64,000 nucleotides of DNA from an uncultured Bacteroidota bacterium. GTDB taxonomy: Bacteria; Bacteroidota; Bacteroidia; Chitinophagales; Saprospiraceae. Within the stretch, counting starts at the first letter, position 1, and every line of letters begins with the position of its first letter. The DNA is taken from positions 1 through 64,000 of the forward strand of contig CALMSX010000079.1 of the NCBI GenBank assembly GCA_937872515.1. The letters run 5' to 3'. Below the pieces are notes generated by a model. That model was not told the origin of the DNA, made no database searches, and saw only the letters and a program-made list of their open reading frames with translations. Made by a program: the position numbers and the translations under genes. This document shows, piece after piece, positions 44,172 through 53,445 of the stretch.

Positions 44172-46043
44172 TTATTCTTGATAAGAATTGTCAGCTAGTA
44201 CCTTGATGGCCGTCTTGTCCATCATTCTTTCCTCCCACTGTTTTTTTTCAGGAGAGATTTCTCTTTTAATGTATTTCTCAATCATCAGGCCGGCTATAGG
44301 GGTTGCCGTTTCACCACCCCATCCGCCGTGTTCAACGTAAACGGCAATGGCTATTTTGGGATTTTCTCGGGGTGCAAATCCAAAAAATACAGAGTGGTCT
44401 TTACCTCTGTTTTGCGAAGTTCCGGTCTTGCCACAGACCGTGATTCCTGGAAGAATAGCGGCCCTTGCGGTACCAGCCTCAACGGCAAGCTGCATACCAT
44501 CAATGACCGGATCAAAGTACCTATAATCAATCCGGACCTTTCTTTTTGTCCTGAATTTGATGTCAATGGGCTCGGTGGTATTGAGGTATTTTTTAATCAG
44601 ATGGGGTGGGTAGTAATAACCCCGATTAGCAATCACCGTAGCGAGATTGGCCATCTGAAGAGTAGTCACCTGTAATTCTCCCTGTCCAATACCAATAGAG
44701 AGCATATAGGTCGCCTTCCAGCCATTGACTTCTCTTCGGTATAAGCGATCGTAGTATTTTGAATCGGGTACAAAACCTGCTATTTCTGCCGGGTTTTCTA
44801 CACCTAATTTTTGTCCCAGTCCAAACTCTTTCAAATAAGAAACCAGGGTGTCGAGCCCCATTCCCGGTCTTTTAAAACCGTACTGATTGACAAACTGGCG
44901 CATCAGGTGATAGTAATATGAGTTGCATGAATATTGAATGGCTGAGCCGATATTGCTAATGGGTGGATGCGAGTGGCATTTTTGTGCCTTGGATGAAGAA
45001 ATTTCATAAGCGCCATCGCAGTAAAAAGATGTATTGGGTTGAACAATGCCCTTTTGTAGGGCAATCAATGAAAATACGGGCTTAAAAATGGAGCCGGGAG
45101 GATAGTTGGCAATGAGGCTTCTATCCAAAAAGGGGCGATTGATGGTATCTGAAAGAAGGGAGTCAAAGGCAATACTTCTGTTTTTATCGAGGGCGATGCT
45201 GTTGGGATCGTACGAGGGTGCACTGACCATGGCCAGGATTTCGCCTGTTGAGGGTTCAATGGCCACAATGGCGCCTCTTCGGCCCTTCATGAGGGCTTCT
45301 CCATATTCCTGAAGTTCGAGGTCGAGGCCAGACATCATGTCAAAGCCAGACAAAGCCATGGAATCCAATCGACCATTGTCAAACAAGCCTACCTGCCTGC
45401 CCAGGTTGTCTTTGAGTACATAACTGATGCCTTTTTTACCCTTGAGTTTTTTCTCCATTCCCTTTTCCAGACCCGAGATGCCAATATAATCGCCCAGGCT
45501 GTATTCACCGGCAGATTTGTTGATGACATTCCAGTTTACTTCACCCAGATAGCCCAGCACATGGGCAGCATTGTGGTGTGGATAGGAACGAATGCTTTTT
45601 AATACCGGATAAAAACCGGGGAATTTGTGGAGGTGTTCAAAAAAACGGGCAAATTGTTCGGGCCTGATCTTAGTAAGAAAAGGAAAGGGTACCGATTTGT
45701 GGTAAAGTGGATTCTTCCAGTCTTTTTCTAAGTTTTTGATAAAAGTTGTTTTGTCGATGCCCAGCAAAAAACAAAACTCTGCTGTATCCATCTTAGGGTC
45801 AATGTTTCGGTAAATAACATTGAGGTCGTACAAGGGGGCATTGGTCACCAGTAGTTTTTCATTCCTGTCCATGACCATTCCCCTGGAAGGGTACAATACG
45901 TTTTTATAGAGTGCGGCCTTTTTTGCTTTCTCCTTGTATTTGACATCTAACAATTGCAGGTGGGCCGCTTTAAACAAAAGCATGCATCCGCAGAGGGCAA
46001 CAAAAATGATGATGTTATTTCTTCTGTTGGCCAGATTGATCAT
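44172..46043 (-). CDS. mrdA: penicillin-binding protein 2
   Basis: 623-aa class B PBP with an N-terminal anchor (about 10-30), a dimerisation domain (SRGMVMDRN at 53-61) and a transpeptidase domain. Active-site SIFK at 318-321, SCN at 372-374, KTG at 539-541. It cross-links lateral-wall peptidoglycan in the elongasome with MreC/MreD. The start overlaps the mreD stop by one base (TAATG). RodA, the usual partner, is not encoded next to it in this window. Confidence 0.95.
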   Translation of the reverse strand: MINLANRRNNIIIFVALCGCMLLFKAAHLQLLDVKYKEKAKKAALYKNVLYPSRGMVMDRNEKLLVTNAPLYDLNVIYRNIDPKMDTAEFCFLLGIDKTTFIKNLEKDWKNPLYHKSVPFPFLTKIRPEQFARFFEHLHKFPGFYPVLKSIRSYPHHNAAHVLGYLGEVNWNVINKSAGEYSLGDYIGISGLEKGMEKKLKGKKGISYVLKDNLGRQVGLFDNGRLDSMALSGFDMMSGLDLELQEYGEALMKGRRGAIVAIEPSTGEILAMVSAPSYDPNSIALDKNRSIAFDSLLSDTINRPFLDRSLIANYPPGSIFKPVFSLIALQKGIVQPNTSFYCDGAYEISSSKAQKCHSHPPISNIGSAIQYSCNSYYYHLMRQFVNQYGFKRPGMGLDTLVSYLKEFGLGQKLGVENPAEIAGFVPDSKYYDRLYRREVNGWKATYMLSIGIGQGELQVTTLQMANLATVIANRGYYYPPHLIKKYLNTTEPIDIKFRTKRKVRIDYRYFDPVIDGMQLAVEAGTARAAILPGITVCGKTGTSQNRGKDHSVFFGFAPRENPKIAIAVYVEHGGWGGETATPIAGLMIEKYIKREISPEKKQWEERMMDKTAIKVLADNSYQE

Positions 46044-46567
46044 TAATACTTAGGTCTGAAAATGAGTTGGAACAAAACAATGACCGCCATTGATGTAATG
46101 AAACTAAAAATGGTGTTCATAAAAATATGGAAAAAGTAAACGAAAGAGAAAGCTTCAACACTAAAATAAAAAAAACAGTGCAGCAACAAAAGTAAGCTGA
46201 CAAAACTCATAAACCAGCCCAGTCCCATTTTTTGTATGGTTGGATAGTCGTCTGCATTGTATCCTTCAAAGGGTTCCAGAAAACGGAGGATAATACTTTT
46301 AATGTAGGCCGTAAAAACCAGGGCGGATGCATGAACACCGGGAGAATTATAAAAACCATCGATTAACATGCCATAGACAAAAGCGATAATCAGTGTTAGC
46401 GCTCGGGGGGTTTTCATGGGCAGCATCAAAACGGGCAGAGGATACACCAAAAGATGAATGTAATCAAAGGTACCTATAGAAAGATCTACCCTTCTGCAGA
46501 CAATGATCTGAAAAAGAAAATAGAGGAGAAATCTCCACAAATTGGCATATACTACCGAACTATTCAT
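46043..46567 (-). CDS. mreD: rod shape-determining protein MreD
   Basis: 174-aa integral membrane protein with about five to six spans, typical of MreD. The position between mreC (8-nt overlap) and PBP2 (1-nt overlap) settles the identity, as MreD sequences vary much. It links MreC to the wall-synthesis complex. Confidence 0.9.
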   Translation of the reverse strand: MNSSVVYANLWRFLLYFLFQIIVCRRVDLSIGTFDYIHLLVYPLPVLMLPMKTPRALTLIIAFVYGMLIDGFYNSPGVHASALVFTAYIKSIILRFLEPFEGYNADDYPTIQKMGLGWFMSFVSLLLLLHCFFYFSVEAFSFVYFFHIFMNTIFSFITSMAVIVLFQLIFRPKY

Positions 46568-47390
46568 TTTGAAGAATTTCTGCTTCCAGTCTTTTTTGTT
46601 CTCCCGAAAGACGATTGGCTATGACATAAAGAGCATCCCAGGCAGTGGGATCATTAAACAATTCAACTTCTATGGTATAACTGTTGCTGCCGGGTTCGAG
46701 TACCACCGTTTTTACCTTACCCACCTGGATACCTTTTGGGAAGATGGTGGAATAACCACTGGTTATAACGGTATCGCCAACCAACACTGTTTTGTGTTTG
46801 GGAATGGACTCAAGGTGCATGATTTTGGGATTTCCCATTTCCCACGTGAGCATGCCGTTGCTGTTGTTTCTTTTTATCAGGCAGCTGATGTTGCTCTGGC
46901 TATGGAGAATGCTCATAACGACACTAAAATTCGGACTCACTTTTTTGACAATGCCAACAATGCCATTTTGACTCACCACACCCATATCCGGGGTGATACC
47001 CAAATTTTCTCCGGCACAAAGGGTTAGATAGTTGTCGCGGAGCCTGAAATTAGAATTGCATATATCCACCGCAAGAAGTTGGTATTTGGAAGAATCAACA
47101 TCGAGGGTATCATTGTCATGGAGACTAGAATTGAGGTCGTAATCGATAAATTTTTTGATCAACCTTGCATTTTGTTTGTGCAGGCTGTCATTTTCCATGT
47201 CCAGGCGGAGATATTGGTTGACCTTATCAACCCGGGCGTCAATGGAAGTGGAAAAAAGGTTGGCAGAATGCAAAAAGATGCCCTTCTGCTCTCGGTTGTA
47301 GTTGATAATAATATAAAAGCAGAGGAATTCCATTGCCAGAAACAGCAAATGGTAGCCAAAACGAAGTAATAATTCAATGGCATTTTTCAT
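46560..47390 (-). CDS. mreC: rod shape-determining protein MreC
   Basis: 276-aa bitopic protein. Membrane span at about 12-32, coiled coil at about 58-85, then the periplasmic beta-sandwich domain (CAGENLGITPDMGVVSQNGIVGIV, VGDTVITSGYSTIFPKGIQVGKV, both in part). First gene of the operon mreC-mreD-mrdA-folA. Promoter with a well-spaced TTTG/TATCTTTG pair lies so close that the leader would be only a few bases. Confidence 0.94.
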   Translation of the reverse strand: MKNAIELLLRFGYHLLFLAMEFLCFYIIINYNREQKGIFLHSANLFSTSIDARVDKVNQYLRLDMENDSLHKQNARLIKKFIDYDLNSSLHDNDTLDVDSSKYQLLAVDICNSNFRLRDNYLTLCAGENLGITPDMGVVSQNGIVGIVKKVSPNFSVVMSILHSQSNISCLIKRNNSNGMLTWEMGNPKIMHLESIPKHKTVLVGDTVITSGYSTIFPKGIQVGKVKTVVLEPGSNSYTIEVELFNDPTAWDALYVIANRLSGEQKRLEAEILQNE

Positions 47391-47398
47391 CTGAACCC

Positions 47399-47427
47399 CA
47401 AAGATAAGTCATTTTTAAGACATCAAA
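47399..47427 (-). promoter_or_regulatory. promoter of the mreC operon
   Basis: TTTG (47424-47427), 17-nt spacer, TATCTTTG (47399-47406) on the minus strand. The -7 box ends 8 nt before the mreC ATG, so the transcript would be nearly leaderless. Confidence 0.6.
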
Positions 47428-47544
47428 AACATTATATCTTATTGAATATTAACAACATATATAAGGGCTTGTTGAAAAAGCCAAACAAAATTCGGCAACA
47501 ATTTCAGAGGTATTTGTTTAATTATCGGATATAAACCCATCACC

Positions 47545-47961
47545 ATGCGACTTTCGGTCTATAGAAGAGCCCATTTTAATGCTGCCCACCGCATCTATAA
47601 TCCCGCCTGGGATGATGCTAAAAACGAAGCGGTGTTTGGCCTGTGCAATAACCCGTATTTTCATGGACACAATTACGAGCTGGAAGTTTGTGTCACGGGA
47701 GAGGTAGATCCCCAAACCGGCTATGTTTATGATCTGGGGAAACTTCAACAAATCATTGAAACGAAAGTGGAGAAAAAACTAGACCATAAAAACCTCAACT
47801 TACAGGTCCCTGAATTCCAAACCATGATCCCTTCAGCAGAACACATTTGTTATGTGATCTACACGTGGCTTAGACAACACATCGAAAATGAGTATGACAT
47901 AAGGGTAAGATTATGGGAAACACCCAGAAACAGCGTTTGTTTCCCGCCAGAAAATCATTAA
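47545..47961 (+). CDS. 6-carboxytetrahydropterin synthase / PTPS family
   Basis: 138-aa QueD/6-pyruvoyltetrahydropterin synthase-like enzyme. Zinc His residues in RRAHFNAAH and FHGHNYELEV, the catalytic Cys upstream (FGLCNNPYFHGHNY), and the conserved Glu in VRLWETPRN. QueD makes the preQ0 precursor for queuosine; other members act in biopterin synthesis. No other queuosine genes are nearby, so the pathway is not fixed by context. Confidence 0.88.
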   Translation: MRLSVYRRAHFNAAHRIYNPAWDDAKNEAVFGLCNNPYFHGHNYELEVCVTGEVDPQTGYVYDLGKLQQIIETKVEKKLDHKNLNLQVPEFQTMIPSAEHICYVIYTWLRQHIENEYDIRVRLWETPRNSVCFPPENH

Positions 47962-47999
47962 GGCCAAAGCCATTTGTTGCTTAACTAAGCAGATAGCTA

Positions 48000-48881
48000 T
48001 TATTCCTGCCTTTTTACGATGGAAATAGACGTGGTTTCCCCTTTCCTAAGGTTTGACTGCATTTCAACCGGATTATTGCCGGTAAATAAAATCATAGCAG
48101 TATTAGGGGCGAATTTTCCCTCATTAACGGCCTCAATCATAAAAACGTTGTTTTCACTACTGAGGATTACATCAATTTTTTTCTTTTGTTTCGTTACTGC
48201 AAAATTGGTCAAAATGTTCTTTCCGTTGTGATATAGATTGATGACGTCGCCATCTTCCTTTTCTTTGTCCCAGATTTCAAAACTAACAGTGCTTGACAAA
48301 TCAAAAATGCTGATGTTTTGAGTAGGCATTAGGTGATTGACCTGCATGCTGTCAAACATAGTAATGGGATTGTATTTTACTTTCATGGTGTCCGGCACTT
48401 CTTTCGACTTTTGAATTTTGTTATTGACCTTGCTCAAAAGTTTTTGTACCCTCTCAGAACCTACCAAGGTTATAGTGCCATCTATACATTTAGCCTTGTT
48501 TTTAAACATTCCCTTAAAATTGCCATCAATCTTGGGCTTGCTGGATCTCAATTTGACCTTTCCTTCAAAGTTGACAAAACAAAATAAATCGCCGGAAACC
48601 GGACTTTTGGTATACACGATGTCTTTTTCCTTGAATACCAGCATATTGGTCTTGCTATCAAAGGTCCCTTCTATTATATTTTTGGTTTCATGGGGTCCGG
48701 CTACATCTGTAAGAGAATATCCCGTCAGCTTGCCATTGGTTTCTGTGATTACCAGCTTATAAGTGATTGAGGCTTCGTCCTTTCCGTATAGTTTGATGGC
48801 TCCGAAAAACTCATACTTTTCAGCACTCAAAGAGGAAAAAAAGAATAAAAGAGCACTAAAAAGTAGGATATTTTTAATCAT
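48000..48881 (-). CDS. exported hypothetical protein
   Basis: 293-aa protein with a signal peptide (to about residue 20, SSLSAEK). The middle region (about 25-150) has a repeated beta-strand pattern with GKLTGYSL, GTFDSKTN and GKVKLRSS; the C-terminal part (about 195-290) again looks beta-rich (SFEIWDKEKEDGDVINLYHN). No domain recognised. Divergent from the TM2 gene across overlapping promoters. Unknown function. Confidence 0.65.
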   Translation of the reverse strand: MIKNILLFSALLFFFSSLSAEKYEFFGAIKLYGKDEASITYKLVITETNGKLTGYSLTDVAGPHETKNIIEGTFDSKTNMLVFKEKDIVYTKSPVSGDLFCFVNFEGKVKLRSSKPKIDGNFKGMFKNKAKCIDGTITLVGSERVQKLLSKVNNKIQKSKEVPDTMKVKYNPITMFDSMQVNHLMPTQNISIFDLSSTVSFEIWDKEKEDGDVINLYHNGKNILTNFAVTKQKKKIDVILSSENNVFMIEAVNEGKFAPNTAMILFTGNNPVEMQSNLRKGETTSISIVKRQE

Positions 48882-48885
48882 TATC

Positions 48886-48893
48886 TATATTTG
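48886..48893 (+). promoter_or_regulatory. -7 promoter element TATATTTG for the TM2 gene
   Basis: TAnnTTTG match 32 nt before the TM2 gene start. No -33 TTG at usual spacing. Lies just inside the divergent promoter at 48908-48936. Confidence 0.4.
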
Positions 48894-48907
48894 TTTTATT
48901 ATTCCAA

Positions 48908-48936
48908 CAAAATTAAAGCTTATTTATGAAAACAAA
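48908..48936 (-). promoter_or_regulatory. promoter of the exported hypothetical gene
   Basis: TTTG (48933-48936), 17 nt, TAATTTTG (48908-48915) on the minus strand. The -33 box falls within the first codons of the divergent TM2 gene. Confidence 0.5.
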
Positions 48937-49333
48937 AATTCTAGTTCTTTTGCTTTTCGTTTTCGGAGCGATTGGTGTTTCTACGGCTTCATTTCCGGTA
49001 AACCCAACAACTTCAAAAACAGAAATTACTGTAAACGACAACAAAACCGCTGATCAAACCATCAGCAAAAACGACGCTGCAAAGAGCCAAACAAGTGTTG
49101 AAGAAATGACTTCTCCTGCCGCAGGTGGTGGAAAAAGCCAATTAATCGCTCTTATTTTGGTTATTTTGGTAGGTGGTTTAGGTATCCACAGGTTCTACCT
49201 TGGTTACACTACCATCGGTATCATCCAATTGTTGACTGCAGGCGGTTGTGGTATCTGGGCATTGATTGACTTAATTAGAATCATCACTGGTGATCTTAAG
49301 CCAAAAGATGGTGAATACGCAGAAAAACTATAA
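48926..49333 (+). CDS. TM2 domain protein
   Basis: 135-aa protein. Signal peptide to about residue 22, a Thr/Ser/Lys-rich linker to about 68, then a TM2 domain: two membrane helices (about 72-88 and 100-120) with GIHRFYLGYTTIGIIQLLTAG. Role of TM2 proteins in bacteria is unknown. Followed 17 nt later by a DUF2752 gene, an association that recurs in Bacteroidota to my knowledge. Confidence 0.88.
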   Translation: MKTKILVLLLFVFGAIGVSTASFPVNPTTSKTEITVNDNKTADQTISKNDAAKSQTSVEEMTSPAAGGGKSQLIALILVILVGGLGIHRFYLGYTTIGIIQLLTAGGCGIWALIDLIRIITGDLKPKDGEYAEKL

Positions 49334-49350
49334 TCTGCTATTCAATTAAG

Positions 49351-49665
49351 GTGTTTTATACAGCCTTAAAAAAATATTTACTTTGGCTGGTAGTGGCGTC
49401 TCCTTTTATATTGATGTTGCTACCAGCTGATTTTTTTGATAATGGTACTACCGTTTGCATTTCTCAATCACTGGCAGGTGTTGAATGTTATGGCTGCGGC
49501 CTGACCCGGGCAACCATGCATTTGTTGCATTTTGATTTCATCACTGCATGGCACTTCAATAAGCTGGTTTATATTGTAACACCCTTACTATTTCTATTTT
49601 GGCTCAAATCTGCTTTCATCGTTTTGGGCAAAACTCCTCCCGGCTTTCTGGCCAAACATTTTTGA
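49351..49665 (+). CDS. DUF2752 membrane protein
   Basis: 104-aa membrane protein with two spans (about 10-26 and 70-92) and the DUF2752 motif ECYGCGLTRATMHLLH between them. The start is GTG at 49351, 17 nt after the TM2 gene. Function unknown. Confidence 0.85.
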   Translation: MFYTALKKYLLWLVVASPFILMLLPADFFDNGTTVCISQSLAGVECYGCGLTRATMHLLHFDFITAWHFNKLVYIVTPLLFLFWLKSAFIVLGKTPPGFLAKHF

Positions 49666-49876
49666 TTTACCTACATCTTATTAATAAAGCCATCCAGCTG
49701 TGCGCGCCACCATTGCAGCTTTTGTATTTTGTTTAGAAGGATGATTGTAGTTCAATCTTGTGGTTATCTTATCTATGCCTATTAAACGGGTGAATAAAAA
49801 AAAGAATTGTCAAGTAGGATACTATGTATGCCAGTCTTTCAATCACACCTTGTTATTCCATAAATAAAGATGAAAT

Positions 49877-49912
49877 AAAAAAGCCGGTCCCCTTGTGCAA
49901 GAGTACCGGCTT
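49877..49912 (-). terminator. rho-independent terminator of the beta-barrel gene
   Basis: 8-bp stem (49881-49888 with 49905-49912) with inner pairing in the loop, and a T-tract on the minus strand (49877-49882). About 20 nt after the stop of the gene at 49934. Confidence 0.75.
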
Positions 49913-49933
49913 AGTTTAACCTGTTGGTAAAAA

Positions 49934-50428
49934 TTATTTACCTAAGATGTATCTTACAGAGAATGCACCGTAGCCTGACCTGAATCTGCTCAAAGAAGAA
50001 CCTGGATAATCCCATGAATCAACCAAAACGATGGTTGGAGCCCAGTCAACACTAACGTTTACCGGATATTCTTCAAAAGAATAATCCAAACCAAGAACAC
50101 CAGATACGCCTAATTCATAGTATGAATCGTAGCCAGCATATCCATAATCCCAGGTTGTGAATGAAGCACCACCACCCCAGTACCATTTCAATCTTTCAAC
50201 TGATTTGATGGGTTTGTGGATTTCATAGTAAGCACCGGCAGCAATACCACCCCATCTGATACCTCCAAAGATATCAATGGCGCTTTTTTCATTAAGGAAT
50301 GTTTTGTAGCTGGCTACCAAACCATATCCCAATTTGGCACCAATAGCAGATTTATAATCCTGTGCTTGGGTTCCGGTAAAAAATGCTACTACTAAAAAAG
50401 CAGCAAAAAGATGTCTAAGTGTTTTCAT
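49934..50428 (-). CDS. small outer-membrane beta-barrel protein
   Basis: 164-aa exported barrel-like protein. Signal peptide ends near GTQAQ. Strand-like segments AIGAKLGYGLVASY, WYWGGGASFTTWDY, SVDWAPTIVLVD, with many Gly, Tyr and Trp. Same plan as the protein at 25645-26157, so a probable paralogue. Own terminator downstream. Function unknown. Confidence 0.68.
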   Translation of the reverse strand: MKTLRHLFAAFLVVAFFTGTQAQDYKSAIGAKLGYGLVASYKTFLNEKSAIDIFGGIRWGGIAAGAYYEIHKPIKSVERLKWYWGGGASFTTWDYGYAGYDSYYELGVSGVLGLDYSFEEYPVNVSVDWAPTIVLVDSWDYPGSSLSRFRSGYGAFSVRYILGK

Positions 50429-50468
50429 GTATACAATCATTTTTAGTTAATAATTAAGATTTGACAGA

Positions 50469-50476
50469 CAAATATA
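50469..50476 (-). promoter_or_regulatory. -7 promoter element TATATTTG
   Basis: TAnnTTTG match 40 nt before the beta-barrel gene start; the nearest TTG is 14 nt up, too close for a standard -33 box. Confidence 0.4.
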
Positions 50477-50551
50477 TTAATTTTTAATGTCAATTATACT
50501 TTTTTCAATCTTATCCCAGCTGTGACTATTCGTATACAACAGGGCTAATAA

Positions 50552-50986
50552 TTACTTATGGCTATTGATTTCCAATAGTTTGAGCAAAGCTTCGCGATAG
50601 CCCTCCATGCCTTTGCCGATCACACTGAAGGCACAAACCGGTTTTAAATACGAATGGTGTCTGAATGGCTCACGGTCATAAATGTTGCTTAAATGAACTT
50701 CAGCCACCGGTGTGGTAATGGAGGCCACTGCATCTGCCAGCGCCACAGAGGTGTGGGTCAAGCCACCGGCATTCAATACGATGCCCTTTGCGCTAAAACC
50801 AAATTCGTGTAACCAATCTATGAGCAGCCCTTCATGATTGCTTTGAAGATAGTGTATTTGCAGGGGTAGAAATTGTTGCCTAAGCTCGGGTAAAAATTTA
50901 TCAAACGACTGATAACCATAAATTTCAGGCTGTCTAATACCCACCAGGTTTAAGTTGGGTCCGTTGATTATGACAAGGTCTGACAT
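50552..50986 (-). CDS. aroQ: type II 3-dehydroquinate dehydratase
   Basis: 144-aa shikimate-pathway enzyme converting 3-dehydroquinate to 3-dehydroshikimate. IINGPNLNLVGIRQPEIYG with catalytic Tyr, SNHEGLLIDWLHE, LNAGGLTHTSVALADA and EVHLSNIYDREPFRHHS, all typical. It starts 3 nt after the recQ stop and is probably cotranscribed. Confidence 0.95.
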   Translation of the reverse strand: MSDLVIINGPNLNLVGIRQPEIYGYQSFDKFLPELRQQFLPLQIHYLQSNHEGLLIDWLHEFGFSAKGIVLNAGGLTHTSVALADAVASITTPVAEVHLSNIYDREPFRHHSYLKPVCAFSVIGKGMEGYREALLKLLEINSHK

Positions 50987-50989
50987 AGA

Positions 50990-53179
50990 TCAGTTGGCAA
51001 ATTCAGACATGAACTTAATCCTGACCAGACATATTTCTTCCATGGTTATGTCTTCGTCTTTGAGGGCTTTATAGGCATCAGTTATAGAATCAGATTCGGC
51101 ATCCTGATAGTATTCATAAATTTCTTCAATGATGTCCTGATCCACTTCTTCTTCTATGTAATAATCGAGGTCAATTTTGGTGCCTCCGTCAACAATCAGG
51201 TTGAGTTCCTCGAGCAGCTCTTCCATGGATTTACCCACATTGTAGGCTATGTCTTCAAGGGGTAGTTTTTTATCTATGCCCTGAATGATGGTGACCTTGT
51301 CTTTACTCTTATTGGCAACCTGGCGAATGAGAATTTCATCGGGTCTCTCTATCTCGTTGTCGTCTACGTATTTTTGGATTAGGGCAATAAAAGGTTTGCC
51401 ATATTTACCTGCCTTGCCCTGGTTAACTCCTGTAATTTTGAGCATGTCTTCCAGGCTGACTGGATAAAAGGTAGCCATATCCTGGAGCGAAGGCTCCTGG
51501 AAGATGATCCAGGGTTGTACGGAGTGTTTTTTGGCTTCTTTTTTTCTGAGCTCCACCAACATCTTCATCAGGGTCTCGTCCAGCACGGTACCGGCACCAT
51601 CACCCATAGCAATATCATCGCCTTCTGCGTCGCTAAAATCGCGGTTGAGCGGGATGGTGATTGACCATGGTTTTTCTATAAACTGATGGCCGGTTTCTGT
51701 AATTCTAAGCAGGCCGTACAGTTCGATGTCTTTTTCAATCAGGTTGTTTAAGATGCCATGCCTGATGATGGAGTGCCAGTATAAATCTTCCTGGTGCTGA
51801 CCGGCGCCAAAAAGCGGAAGCTTATCAAAACGGAAATCTTTCATCTCCTTGGTGGCCTTACCGGTAACAAACTCAACCACCGTTTTGATGAGAAACTTTT
51901 CATTGATTTCAAGTATGGCTTTGATCACAAGGACCATGTCTTTGTTGACCTCTACCTTGTCTTTTGGATTGCGGCAATTGTCGCATTTTTTATCACACTT
52001 GGATTCATCATAGGGCTCACCAAAGTAGTGCAACAAAAACTTTCTTCTGCAGGCACTGGTCTCTGAATAGGCGATAATTTCATCCATGAGTTGGGCACCC
52101 AGTTCTCTTTCAGAAACGGGCTTGTCTCTCAGGAATTTCTCCAGTTTGAGAATATCTTTGTAAGAATAAAAGGCAAGACACTTGCCCTCCAGGCCATCTC
52201 TGCCCCCTCTGCCGGTTTCCTGATAGTAGTTTTCTATACTTTTAGGAATGTCATAGTGGATCACAAACCGCACATCGGGTTTGTCAATGCCCATGCCAAA
52301 AGCAATGGTGGCTACAATGACCTCAATTTCTTCCATCAAAAAGTCGTCCTGTACCTTGGTTCTCACCTTGGCATCCAGGCCTGCATGATAGGGTGAGGCT
52401 TTTACACCATTTACCTGGAGTATTTTTGCCAGCTCTTCGGTGGTTTTACGGGCCTGAACATAAATAATTCCCGATTTGCCAGGCATTGATTTTACAAACT
52501 GCACAATCTCTCTTACGGTTTGGTCCCTGTTGATTTTGGGTCTTATTTCATAAAAAAGGTTGTCTCGGTTAAAGGAGGAAACAAAGATGTTGACCTCCCT
52601 CATATTGAGGTTTTTGATGATGTCTGTCTGTACTTTTGGTGTAGCAGTAGCCGTAAGGGCAACCAGTGGAATATCGGTGCCAATGGCACTGATCATGGTG
52701 CGAATTCTTCTGTACTCTGGTCTGAAGTCGTGACCCCACTCAGAAATACAGTGTGCCTCATCTATGGCTACAAAAGAAACATTGGTTTGCTGAAAAAATT
52801 CAATGTTTTCGTCTTTGGTGAGGGTTTCCGGGGCCACGAACAGCATTTTTGTAGTGCCATTGGTGATGCCTTCCTTGACCTCTCTCATTTGTGTCCTCGT
52901 AAGAGAAGAATTGAGAAAAGCCGCCAATTCGTCACTTTGGCTATACCCCCTGATGCTGTCTACCTGGTTTTTCATCAGGGCAATGAGGGGGGAGATAATC
53001 AGTGCAGTTCCTGGCAACAAAAGTGCTGGCAGCTGGTAACACAAAGATTTACCACCTCCTGTAGGCATGATCACAAAAGTGTCTTTGCCAGCCATGACGC
53101 TTTCTATGATTGCCTTCTGCTCTCCTTTAAATGTGTCAAAGCCAAAGTATTCTTTAAGTGATTTTTCGAGGCTGTGCAT
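50990..53179 (-). CDS. recQ: ATP-dependent DNA helicase RecQ
   Basis: 729-aa 3-prime to 5-prime helicase. Walker A MPTGGGKSLCYQ, DEAHCISEWGHDFRPEYR, motif VI QETGRGGRDG, then the RQC zinc-binding Cys set (CRRKFLLHYFG...CDKKCDNC), winged helix, and a C-terminal HRDC-like domain (about 530-600). RecQ acts in recombination and repair of stalled forks. Head of the recQ-aroQ pair. Confidence 0.96.
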   Translation of the reverse strand: MHSLEKSLKEYFGFDTFKGEQKAIIESVMAGKDTFVIMPTGGGKSLCYQLPALLLPGTALIISPLIALMKNQVDSIRGYSQSDELAAFLNSSLTRTQMREVKEGITNGTTKMLFVAPETLTKDENIEFFQQTNVSFVAIDEAHCISEWGHDFRPEYRRIRTMISAIGTDIPLVALTATATPKVQTDIIKNLNMREVNIFVSSFNRDNLFYEIRPKINRDQTVREIVQFVKSMPGKSGIIYVQARKTTEELAKILQVNGVKASPYHAGLDAKVRTKVQDDFLMEEIEVIVATIAFGMGIDKPDVRFVIHYDIPKSIENYYQETGRGGRDGLEGKCLAFYSYKDILKLEKFLRDKPVSERELGAQLMDEIIAYSETSACRRKFLLHYFGEPYDESKCDKKCDNCRNPKDKVEVNKDMVLVIKAILEINEKFLIKTVVEFVTGKATKEMKDFRFDKLPLFGAGQHQEDLYWHSIIRHGILNNLIEKDIELYGLLRITETGHQFIEKPWSITIPLNRDFSDAEGDDIAMGDGAGTVLDETLMKMLVELRKKEAKKHSVQPWIIFQEPSLQDMATFYPVSLEDMLKITGVNQGKAGKYGKPFIALIQKYVDDNEIERPDEILIRQVANKSKDKVTIIQGIDKKLPLEDIAYNVGKSMEELLEELNLIVDGGTKIDLDYYIEEEVDQDIIEEIYEYYQDAESDSITDAYKALKDEDITMEEICLVRIKFMSEFAN

Positions 53180-53366
53180 CTCTTAATTCAATTATCAACT
53201 GCTATTATTTGTAAAACCAATTCCGTTAAAACGGCATGGCTATGTATGATTTTTCAAAAACCCAAAAGCGGTTTTTTACAAATGCCGTCTAAAGTTATCA
53301 AAATTTTTAAGCAAAACAGCAAATAAAATAATGAATTTTTATTTTAGATATCGGGGCCACACTGCC

Positions 53367-53374
53367 TATCTTTG
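53367..53374 (+). promoter_or_regulatory. -7 promoter element TATCTTTG
   Basis: TAnnTTTG match 71 nt before the TTG start of kdsD; no -33 box at usual spacing. Position uncertain by a base. Confidence 0.38.
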
Positions 53375-53445
53375 ACCATTCCAAGGGACAATAAGAATAA
53401 AATTCATTATTACGGCCCCCATTGATACTAAAATACCGCCAATAA

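Noticed and set aside
53225..53265. A-rich/T-rich inverted repeat as a terminator
   Set aside because: It lies upstream of both divergent genes (recQ and kdsD), so there is no transcript for it to end.
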